Shown: in pieces, positions 12,201-24,200 of the stretch
How positions within the stretch are numbered: the first letter of the stretch is position 1
Layout of the letters: each line of letters starts with the position of its first letter
NCBI RefSeq assembly: GCF_907165205.1
Contig: NC_058190.1
Location: 29,787,345 to 29,851,344 of the forward strand
From: Coccinella septempunctata
Taxonomy: Eukaryota > Arthropoda > Insecta > Coleoptera > Coccinellidae
DNA: 64,000 bases
Direction of reading: 5' to 3'
The notes under the pieces: model-generated
What the model saw: the letters and a program-made list of their open reading frames with translations, nothing else
Told to the model about the DNA's origin: nothing
Databases searched by the model: none
Position numbers and translations under genes: made by a program

Positions 12201-15200
12201 TTTTCGTTGTTGGCTTGTTTCTTTTCATTTCCGTTGATATTATCGTTTTGGTCGCTAGTTGATGTTGTTGCTAGCGGTGAGAATCTGTTATTTGTTGGTG
12301 TTGTGGGCGGACTAGGAGTTTGGGTGGCTGATCTCTTGCGTTTTTTCGCCACCTGCCAGGTATTTTTGCTGTTTGTTTCCATGCTTTCGTCAAGATGTGG
12401 ATGTATTTGTTGCAGTGATAAATTTCTTGAATATCCTTGATTTATTTCGCTTGATGGGAAACCTCGAAACGGGTCGCTTATTTGGTCATCAGACATTTCT
12501 TATAGGTGTGTGGAACACTTTATATTTATCTGTTATCGTCCGGCACGCGCCAGATCTGATAAAAACATCACAACAATATGTTCGCTTTTCAGATTAGAGT
12601 TTATTATCGGAATATTATTGCCTTTTCTCACTTTGTTTCGCGAAAACTTTGAACTGTTTTATTTTTCACTTAATTCAGAATTTTTGGCAAGCTAGCTCGA
12701 TCAATCCGGGTTTTTTAACGCCTGGAGTCGGTGGCTGATTGCTGTCGTATTCAAAAATATTCGAAAACGAATGCTATAATAATCGACGCGTCCGCATGAG
12801 TTGAACACACGTTGATGAATAGGACAAAAATTTGAAAGAAATAAATAAATATTATATAATAAAATACAACCGTAGGGAAGAAGGGAAAAATTAAGAATGT
12901 GTTGGATCCCCACGATGTCTTATGCACTCATATAAACGTCGGGAAATCTAAGGAACCAAGTCCCAAGCCAAAAAAAATTACTTGTTTGTCTTCAAGAGGA
13001 GCCAACGTCATTCTGTCTACACGTTGTTATGCATGGTCTTGTTGGAAAAGTGAGTTTTGGACTGCTTCTGAATATAAGGCAGAACATTTAGTTCTACCAC
13101 GGTGGTCATGTTGCCTCTAATGAATAGCAAAGGTGACCTTCTTCCATAATAGCCCGATACCATAATTCCGTCATTGTGGTTCCACAAAAAATTCTAAAAC
13201 TTTGGGTTCTCGTCTTTCACCATGCCTTTCTCACTCTTCCACGCCTCCACTGCCATCATGCATGCCCAAAGAGAATCACAAAGGTGGCACCAAGCCAGTC
13301 GATCACTTTGGTGTCGAAGACTTCGAGGTAGGACAAAATGAGGACGGTATGAATAAGTAAGTCTAAAACTTCTGATGTGGCTATGAATAGTTTGCATTGA
13401 AATTGACCTGCAACGCTCAACAAATTATTGGTCAGCAGACTAATAGTGGATGTGAAACTTTTCCGTAGAGCCTAAGGCTCATCGTATACGGTCTTCTTAA
13501 AGAGGGTATACTAAAGGACAAACCAACCTCGCATAGGTTCACTCATCTTAGACCGCTATCAAACTCGCGATGAAATTCGAGATGAAAGCAGCTCTTCACC
13601 CCTAATAGCACACAACGTCCTTGGGACGTCCAATTCATGTCCATTTAACGTCGGAACGTCCATGTACTTGATTTGTATGTCCTTTGGACGTCCGTTTCCG
13701 GACAGTTTTAGGACGTCCAAGATGGATATCCATTGTTAGTCCAATTTATGTACAATGTCCCTATCGGATATCCATTGGATGCCCGTGATGGACATAATAC
13801 GGACCATATGACACATGTCCGTATCATGTAGTCCCAAAATGGTCCCTGACCGACTTAATACATGCAATGTCAAATATATGTCCTTACTGGATATCCATTA
13901 GTTGTCCGTGATGAACATATTACGGACCATATAACTTGTACATATATATTACATGGTCCGTATAACGTCCATGACGGACACCTATTGGATATCCGGTAGG
14001 GACATCTTTTGAATGTCCATACCGGATATTCACTAGGAGTCCGTAAGGGACGTAATATAGACCAAATAACATGTATAAGTTACATGGTCCGTATAACGTC
14101 CATCACGGACACCTATTGGATATCCGGTAGGGACATCTTTTGAATGTCCATACTGGATATTCACTAGGAGTCCGAAAGGGACGTAATATGGACCAAATAA
14201 CATGTATAAGTTACATGGTCCGTATAACGTCCATCGCGGACACCTATTGGATATCCGGTAGGGACATCATTTGAATGTCCATACTGGATATTCACTAGGA
14301 GTCCGTAAGGGATGTAATATGGACCAAATAACATGTATATGTTACATGGTCCGTATAACGTCCATCACGGACACCTAGTGGATATCCGGTAGGGACATCT
14401 TTTGAATGTCCATACCGGATATTCACTAGGAGTCCGTAATATGGACCAAATAATACATACATGTATATCAATGAACACCAAAATTTAATATTATTTTTCA
14501 CTAAACTCCATTTTTCCGCTTTGTAGTATATGAATCTCTTATGAATATTATATTATGTTATGATGAACGAAGACTAAATACTTGAGTAATTACTATTATA
14601 AAATAATCTATATTTGAGTTTCAAGACTTCAGTTTTTATTATATGGTATTTCTGTATTAATCGACTACTATTCCATAAATCAGTTAACAATATAATGAAT
14701 ATGTTCCTACAAGTAGGTATATCGTATGGTCTCGGTAGCTAGGACGGTTGCACCGAAGACTCAGTAATGCGGTGTCCCCACGTACTCGCGAGTTCGAATC
14801 CGGGCCAAGTGTAAAAACTTTCTACTAAGTATGGATGAAAATGAGAACAACACAGAAAAAATAATATCTGCGTCTTAGTGTAAGACATATTGGGTTCTAG
14901 GACATTAAAATTCTAATAGATAGGATAGCCAACGTCGTCGTAAATTTTTGTACCGTTGAGATTGCTAATGATGGTCCCAACGGGATATCCATTGGACGTC
15001 CGCGATGGACGTCCGAATTCTGTTCAAAGTTGTGACATTTGTACGTCCCTCGGATGTCCACAGAACGTCCATTGTACCAGAAATGGACGTCCCATGGATG
15101 TCCGTAATGTCCGAAGAGGACGTCCTATGGATGTCCATAGGACTACTTTGTGCTAATAGGGACATAGCATTGTACGACAATCAAAAGCTATAAAACGCAA

Positions 15201-18200
15201 ATTTTGCGTACTTACTTCTTTCAAACAAACACTTTAACAGAAAAACCAATGTGTAGATATGGTTGAAGAACTGGATCTTTTCTTATCGTAACTTAAGCCC
15301 GTTTGCAACAGCCGAGAATTCTCTAGAGAATTTACTCGAAAATTCATGCGCCGTGAATTATATACCGTTACATACGCACTTTCGGTAGAATTCTCTGTTC
15401 AGTTGCACACAAAATAATCTCTGCCGTTTTCTTGCGAGAATTTTGTAGAGAATTCTCCAGAGAATTTTAGGCTGTTGCAAACGGGCTTCAGACCTAACAT
15501 GAACAAATATATTGCTAGAAATTCTCTTAAGGAATTCATTTATTAGGTGTTCTGTTTTCTATGACACTTATTATATTATGAAGATTTAATTCTAATATGC
15601 TCACCTTTTTTTTGTACAGATAGCATACATCGTGTTCTTGGTGATATTCAGCTACCTAGTCCTAGTGAAAATGTCCTTCACTCCGAGTTGGTACGAATGG
15701 TTTTGCATAGCCTTCATATGTAGTCTTGGCTGTGAGAAAATAAGAGAGCTATTTTCGTCAGAGCCAGTGAGCATAGCCCAAAAACTAGCAGTCTGGTCAT
15801 GGAATATGTGGAATCCTTGCGATATGGCCGCAGTACTTTTCTTCCTAATCGGTGTGACGTTCAGGATGCAGCCTGATACATTTGACCACGGCAGAGTCAT
15901 ATATTGCGTTAATTCCATTTATTGGTACTTACGAATCTTGAATATACTGAGTGTAAATAAATATTTGGGTGAGTTGACAAATATTCCTTAAACAAATGCT
16001 TATATTTTAAAATGGACAAAAGAACAACTAACTCAAGGATTTTCCAAATATACCATCACGGTACGTCTTTTTTTCAACAGAAGTTAGAAACCCGCAGTAT
16101 AAACCGTTTCACCAAGAATTAGTTACACAAGACTTTCAGGATGACGAAGTTGAAGAAATAATAGATAAAATAGATCCTAATTCTACCTTATCTTGTGATC
16201 ACTTCATATGGTTTTCGTATTTAGATTAGAAACTTTGCTTAGGTTGCCCTTTTTTCTTCTTATCTTGTAACTTGAGCGATTTTTCATGAAATGTTTCATT
16301 GGGATGAGTTTCTATCTTTAGCTCTAACAGAAAAAGACTTACCATGGAAAAAAACAGTATAGAAAAGTGAAAAGAATTTCAAAAAATCATTAGTAAAACC
16401 GGGAGTTTGACAACCTCAAGACTGTGAGGTCACCTCACAGTAAAAATGGGATAAATAACCTTTTTTTATTTACCCGATGTGTGAATGAAGAAGGTTCATT
16501 TCGAATCATAAACCTCATGTATTAAAAAATTATTTCTCCTCCTTATATGATATTATCTTAATTGAAGAAGGATACACAATAGACACAAAATGAATCAAAT
16601 ACCTGAATAAATGAAAAATAATGATTTATTACTTATAAGGTGTCCCATGTCAAGAATGAAGTCGAGAATCTAAATATCTTTGGAACGAATGACATCTTCG
16701 AAGAACTGGTAACGGGGTGCTCCTCGATAAATCTGGGACTAAAAAAGTGCCTTGAAAAATATAGGGTGACCCATTTAAAAATCACCGACTCTCCACTATA
16801 TCTCTGAAAAGCTGATACTCATAATGAGCATCGAATTTGGGGTACCCTGTAAAGTAGAATATGCTCATCTGTTCCAATGAAACTGTTTAGCCAATGATCT
16901 TTACATAACAATAAAATTTGATCATTTAATTGTTTTACTGCTCCTATGGCTTGAATTTTATTCGAAACGATGATAGCCCTGCAATTTAAAATATTGATGA
17001 GCTAATTACTATAAGGAATATATAATTTCAGGACCACTTGTAACAATGATGGGCAAAATGGTGAAAAACATGATATACTTTGTAGTACTCTTACTCATAG
17101 TTCTCATGAGCTTTGGTGTTACTAGACAAGCAATTAACAATCCTGACCAAGAAGCAAGCTGGAGTATAGCAAGAGATGTGAGTAAAACATTCAATATACT
17201 AACCATCGCACATTATTCGCCTCCTTACACTATAAGAACTACTTTTCGTTCTACTCATTTTATAAAAAACAAGTTGATTCACGACTATAAATAAACTAAT
17301 TGATTTTTCTGAACCTTTAAATTTTTGTTTGGAGAGTGACGGTCATTTTAACCACTTTTTTTAATCTTCCCATGTGAAAAATCTATTTAAGATATAACCT
17401 GCCATTACAGATTAATTAATGTCGTTTAGCTGAAAACCTTCCACTAAGGAGCAGATATTCAAAAATGTCCATAAGGACATAAGGAGTATATCTATAAAGC
17501 TATATTCCATTCACTTTTATTTTAGCACTCGGTTGGCCATGGAAATTTGACACATTCCACTCTGTATAGTACGAAAATGTGGGATTATGACGCTTGTCAA
17601 AACATTTTTGGGTTTTAAATCAGCGCTATGTTGTCCAGTCTACGTAAACTCTCAGTAATTACGTATTTTAACACAATGTCGAATCACTTCGGAAAATATG
17701 AAGTTGAAAATATGTGAAGAAAATAATTGACGTTTATACAAACTGATTGAAGGCATACCAAATCTAGTAATTTGCATGGAAAATACAAAAGATTAGTTTT
17801 TTAATATATTCATTTTTGCTATGGAAGCAAACTGAATTATTGACATTTAATATGCAGTAGCTTCAGGAGAGTTGGTTGTCTTCTTTGGCTGAAGGTTGAA
17901 TACGTTACATAGGTTGTAGATTTCAAAAAAATCAACTAAAAGATTAAATGCATATGATGCAGTGGTTGGGAATGGGTATCTCTCGAAGGAATTCACGGAT
18001 AATTACAAGAATGTTTAATTCTTCAACAAAAATCATCTTGAATCATTGAAAGTTAATAGAATAGAAGACAAGTTTCAAGGCAAGAGGACACCTGGCTCGT
18101 AATCACTTGGATATAATAATAATAATAGGTATTATATTTTTATTGATCTCTTAAGATATTTACAATGTATAGGACAAGTCAAAACTAAATAGAAAAATTC

Positions 18201-21200
18201 TCAAATGCCATGAGTACCAACCTTACTCCGTTCTAGTTACAAATACTTGAGAAAATTATTTCATGGCCAACCGAGTGCTTAAATAAAAGTGAATGGAGTA
18301 TACATATCTACTCAACTCGTGGTAAATGAGCCTATAAATTTCAATCGTTTTTATGACAATCCATTAAAAACAGGACCAGCACAATTTTAACACAGAAAAC
18401 AAATACACCCGATACTTTCAGGTCTTTCTAGAACCTTATTTCATGTTGTATGGAGAGGTGTACGCCAACAAAATCGACCCGACGTGTGGTCCCGGAGGAG
18501 AGGAACCAGTATGTAGGACTGGTAGATGGATCACTCCTTTCATCATGTCCATATATCTGTTAGTCGCGAATATACTCCTGATAAACCTCCTTATAGCCGT
18601 TTTCAACAACATATTCAACGAAGTTAACGCCGTCTCACACCAAGTATGGATGTTTCAAAGATTCACAGTTGTCATGGAATACGAACAGAAGCCTTTACTC
18701 CCACCGCCATTCATTATACTCAGCCATTTTTATTTGTTCTGTAAATACTTGAAAAGAAAAATGGCCGGACAAGAAGAGAGCTACGATAACGGCCTAAAAC
18801 TTTTTCTGGATCGTGATGAGATGGAAAGATTGTACGATTTCGAGGAGGACTGTGTCGAAGGTTATTTTGCAGAGCAGGAATTGAAGTTGCAGCAGTCAAC
18901 AGAAGAAAGGATCAAAGTTACCACTGAAAGGATAGAACACTTAACACAGGTGGGTTATCAAGCGCACTCAAAAATTATTTCTAGAGGCATCAATTCGCTT
19001 TCCATTCTTTAGTTGGGGAGCCGACGATGCTAAATCGGGATTTACTCGAGCGTCGTGGAGACTTAGCGGATTTTGAAGATAATAATGGTAGAAAGAAAAA
19101 AGGTTCTATGATGTATGTGTCGTAGTCTTATTGTAAAATCAGTCATATTATAATACGCCTAGGCTTTTTCAATACGACTAGGCATATTGTAATATCACAG
19201 CAATAATCCAGGATCTCACAGTTTGACTGACAATCTGAGGCGTAATATAATACGCCTGCTCCTCATTAGGCTTATTATTGTCACAATTCAAAAACGCGCG
19301 AATACTTCGGATTCTGATTGATTATACTCGTCGTATGGTAAAAGGACTGACGGCTTGTCATGCTAATGGTGCAATTTATGCAAAAATGAAGAAATAGTGA
19401 TAATGACCAAAAAAACAGTAGTAGTAGTGTAATGTAATGGGTCAAAAAAGACTGCAGAAAAAATGCTGAACTTGAGTAATAAGAAATTGAAACTTCTTGA
19501 GATAGGTCAAACCGTATCAATCGAAGTTCCTAGATAGAGGACCTCTGGATTCCAAAAATATCTTAGGAACCATAGTAAAAATCTCCAATGATTTTCACCA
19601 AATTGGTACCATCCATGGACTGTTGAACCGATGGTTTCGAGGGATGAGATTGCCACATTAATGAAGTGATTAATATTCCAGAGAATAGGGTAATTTCCTC
19701 AAGGGAAGCTTTAAGATTATTTCCAAAATTCGAAGGACATGGAATCAAAGAGTGTTCTCGCAAACCAAATCAAATCCCTTGTGAAATATACAAGCAAATG
19801 TAATAAGGGTGGACCATGTTGTAATAAATAATCAAAATCTATAATTATTTATTTTTTTATCCTATATGGGATTTCTATGATTTGCCTGGTGCACTGCCAG
19901 TCGTATTATAATACGACGTATTTTATACAGTCAAATTCTAAAAATATCACGTACAATAACAAAAAGACTGAGAAGCGTCAAGCGTATTATAACAATATGA
20001 CTGATATTATGATAAGCCTGCGTCATATGCACTTTCAGCGTTGGGGAAAGCGTCTGCAGGTTCTCAAAGATGTAAAAAAATCGTCAGTTGTACATACTCG
20101 TGTCAGAATAAGATAGTGTATATACCCTACGTGTCTCTGATAATAATTTCATGTTAATCTGACAGCAATTTCACATACTCTTAACAGTTCTCGAATTAGA
20201 GGGCGATAAGTGCGAGGATCTCAGCCACACACGCGAAAGGCCAAGGTCAATGTGAATAGAAATCCAGTCTAATGTACATTCATCACCATATATCTCAAAA
20301 ACGTTTGAACGTAGCAAAAATAGCTTCGAGCTAGTAGAAAATGTTATGCTCTACAACTTTTATAATGAATGCGAAAACAATTTGAAGCCCAGGAGAGGAG
20401 ATAATTCAAAAAACTGATTTTTGTGACCTTTATATCCAGTTTTTATTGTTTCGGCTTGCTGAAACTGTCAAATTATATTTTTTTCGTTATTCTTGAATCA
20501 TTAGCTTCAAAATAAGAAAAAAGCCATCATGCCCGAGAATGTACACGTGACATTTTTTTGTGCAACTTTGGTGCCCTCCCACACATTTTCGTCACGCTTA
20601 AATTGTCAGATAGAGAGAATATATACTTTTCAACATGTAATTAACTACATATATCTTAATCTGACACGCTCGAGTATGTAGGTACAATGATCGTTTTGTT
20701 TTTTACTATTATGACAGACTATCTTAGACAATTCCTCTACGTACAGGTCTAATTTTTGGTAGAGGTACTCTTCAGGTTCCAAGGTATCTCCCCTGATATC
20801 TAACACGCTCCAGTAAATCCCGAATTTCCCTCTAGAACTTCCCAACTATAATCACCGAACCTTTTTTGGCCAGGATACAGGGCTAAAAGGCAGCATTTCT
20901 CGAAATCAAGAAATATGCTGAAGAAAATTGTTTAGTCTATATATTTTCAATTTGGAACATATTCATGAAATTGTGGTATCTGTTTCCATTTATATACCTA
21001 CGTGTACATTCAACCTACCACAAATACCTACTGTATGTACTTCAGTAATTATATGCCAAAATTAAATAAATACCGAATTTGCATAGTTTTCTGGCCCAAA
21101 TTTCACTTACACATTCAAAGGCTCAAATTAATACACCACACATACACAGAGTGAACTGAATGATTTCTCAACAGAAAGTAGAAGATATCAACACCAAGGA

Positions 21201-24200
21201 GAACGCAAACAGTACCGCAATGCAAGGTTTTGAAGTAAGATTTAGGAGGTTGCAAGACGATACCCAAAACATCATTGAACAGCTACTCGAAATTCAAAAG
21301 ATTCTATCCGGAGGTAATGCTGTCTCAACAATTCCTGAAGAAGGTGTTCCTAGGGAAAGAACGCTCAGTGAAAACTCTGAGGGTGGTACGGAAGAACATA
21401 TAATACCGAATATATTCCCCCCTTCTCTGACCAGGAAGAGAATGATGATTCGATCTTTGACGGAAGTGAGGCCTGATGCGTATATCTTCGATAATGGTCA
21501 ACATATCGAATATAGGCACACGGAGGAGGAAGAGGATGCTTTCAATGAACAAGAGAGGATTGAAGCATTGCCTAGAACAAGTAGGTTCAAATATTTTGTA
21601 AACTTGTAATTCTGTTAAATGACCTTTTCTTTATCCAAGCGAGCAAACAGACCTTAACCAACGAAAGAGTGAGAAAAAAGAGTTCAGACTCAAAGACTTC
21701 GGTCGACAGTGTTGATAAACTTGACTCGAACTTCGTTTCGGCTGACGACTTAGCAGCACTTAGTTTAGACGTTTTAAGATCGAGGGTTGCACAAAGAAGG
21801 AGAGATTCAGCATCTGGTAGAAGGAATTCAGACGGAAACGGAAATGGTGAGGAAATGATAAATTTTCTTTTTCATCCTCATCATTCATCACATTTTCATA
21901 AAGTAAATGGTGGGTAAAACTCTTTTATTATCCATTTATCTATCTTCAACATCCAAATATTTTAATGTTTATTCTTTTTTTCAATTTTTCACTTTCATGT
22001 GTACTCTTCCTTTCTTCCAGTTTTCTAACATTCAATATTTTTGCTTTCTTATTAACTAGCATGTATCACAAGGAACCAACTATTCTCTCCACACAGTTTG
22101 TCTTTCTGCTTCTTTTTTAGGAACTTGGGTATGTTGTGACTTGGACTAATATCTACCTACATGTTAAATGTATGTTAGTAGAACATAGAAACTTTAGGGT
22201 AGATTCAGAATGAGGTGAAACTCATATGTTTGCTGGCTTAGTTTCAAGTTATTGCTTGGGAAATGTTTGAATTAAAAGTTTCCACGAATTGGAGTTAATG
22301 CATATGCTTCTATTCGCCATACGATTAATTTCAGATGTAGAATAATAGATAATTTCATGCATATCATTTACCTTCTGGAAAATATTGAAAAATCGCGTCG
22401 ATTTTGATAGCGTGTTCGGCAGCAGAACGTTTTTTGATTGCCGCTGTTTAGAAACATTATTTTCTTAAAAGGATCCTTGAGGGGGCGAACATCAATATAA
22501 GGACTGGACTCATACAGCAAGGGTTCTCTGCGGGTACTACCATTCATCAGCTATCTAGAGGCATTAAGGTGAATCTCCTGTGGATGCCAGGGTATTTTGG
22601 TATTGAAAGACATGAGAAAGCCTATTTTCTTGCAAAAAGGGCGTCAAGATCATCACCTGTTGGATATGACCTCTTTGGTGGGAAAGGCAATGGTCCAACA
22701 ATGGGAGATGAACAAGAGGACAAAACCCTCTAGAGTTACACTTCTGGACTCGCACAGGCATTAAGATTTGTGGTGCTTTCACCAATCTACTTCAGAAAGC
22801 TTCTAAATCCACCATGATCTGAACTTTGGCTAATTGTAAAATACTGCTGACGGGGCATCGTCGGTAAGAACATATTACATATAGTCTCTTTGGATCGACA
22901 AAAGAAACATATGAACATATGGTATGCAAGTGTCCCGAGCCTGCTGACCTATCAACCATAAATATGGAATCCGTCCAACGCTATATTTGCAATCGATGTT
23001 TGAAATGATTCTAGAAAGAAATTTGATATAGCGATACATTTTGACAGTCAGGCAGTGATCAAAGCACTGAGCTTTCATGTAATCGGTTCTAAGATGGCAT
23101 GGAAGTGCCTAGAGAAACAAAATAGGTAAGAATGACAAGGTTTTTTTTGTCTGGGTTCCCGGTCAATTGGGAATCGAAGGAAATAAAAAGGTCAACACAC
23201 TTGCAAGAAATAAGAAAAGGAGCACGTACTCATTTCATTGGCCTTGATGTACCTTCAAGAAAGAGTTTCAGGTGAATCAAAAAACCGAAAGAATCTTATG
23301 AGTCTGTATCATTTCAAAGGTGCCTTTGGAACTTCAACACTTCGAGATCTAAGAAGTATCTGGGTCTTAGCAAGAATATGTACTACATCTCTTTGCTGGG
23401 TTCCTCACAGGGCATTTCCGCCTCAGGAAGCACCTAAATAAGAATGATTCTAGTAGAAACTGACGAGTTTCCGGGGGAAGAAGAAACTTCACCTGTTGAC
23501 GGAATGCCTCATAATTGCAAGCCAATGCAAAAATGATTTGACAAGAAACTTGTGGGAGCAAGGAAGTAACCTCCTTGAAAGCATTCACTGGAGTTCATTA
23601 TAACTCTGGAAATGGAGATCGTAGAAATGTCATTAAATCATAATAACAGTAGTCGCTAGGGCCTCTTCCGCTTGATAGGGAAACGAAAAATCTGATTGGT
23701 AGTCAGTACCTCTCGCTCCCTCAGTAAAGCGGACCAAGAACAAACCCTATTTCTTCACAGATTTTATGCAGCTATCTTGCACACAAAAATTTTATAATAT
23801 TTCACTGATATAAAATCCATTCGATATTTTTGCAATAATGATCGAACTGATCAATAACTAATTTATTGAATTGATAAGCCGTCTAGTATACTTTCATGCA
23901 AAAAGTTTGAAAGCACAAGGCACCAATAATGTATAGAATTTAAAATAGAAAAACCTGTAACGTAACAATAGAGACATTTTGTCTAAGTGATTTCGGTTAA
24001 ATCATCATATTTTGAGCTCGGTGTTCTATATCAGAAATATTTACAGTTAGTAATGAAACTGTTCAAGGGCATTCAGTGAACTTCATAATTTTTTCAATAT
24101 TTTATCAATGAGATAAAAATCCCTCTTATGAAAAAATACGCGGGTAATTTGAAACGTTTCAATTTTCATTAGAACTATATTTTTTTATTTTTATCTATTT

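Larger units (their letters stand above)
8461..12822 (-). mobile_element. Full-length Jockey-type non-LTR retrotransposon
   Basis: 4362 bp in - orientation. The 3' end is a run of 15 T on the + strand (8461-8475), the poly(A) tail. GACAAAAA flanks both ends (8453-8460 and 12823-12830; it may extend by TTT to 11 bp), a target-site duplication that defines the 5' end at 12822. The 5' UTR is about 326 bp and the 3' UTR about 117 bp. Both ORFs are open, and a full 5' end is unusual for LINEs. This suggests recent, possibly still competent, insertion. Confidence 0.9.
2320..15619 (+). other. 13.3-kb Trpm intron loaded with mobile DNA
   Basis: It contains, left to right: unassigned sequence 2320-3461 (with a perfect palindrome at 2588-2608), a Ty3/gypsy element, a Jockey-type LINE, unassigned sequence 12834-13600, a GGATATCC-rich satellite, a tRNA-derived SINE, a second satellite block and a MITE just before the next exon. 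I saw no host exon in it. Confidence 0.85.

Noticed and set aside
14724..14810. Functional tRNA gene
   Set aside because: The A and B boxes are good, but there is no acceptor stem pairing and an unrelated body follows; a tRNA-derived SINE fits better.
14295..15193. Short ORFs reading MDVPWMSV and similar across 14.3-15.2 kb
   Set aside because: They are translations of the GGATATCC/GGACGTCC repeat in several frames and both strands, not genes.
19012..19125. Exon-like stretch after ttctttag reading GEPTMLNRDLLERRGDLADF
   Set aside because: Its open frame needs phase 1 at the acceptor, but the preceding Trpm exon ends in phase 0 and no suitable alternative donor was found.
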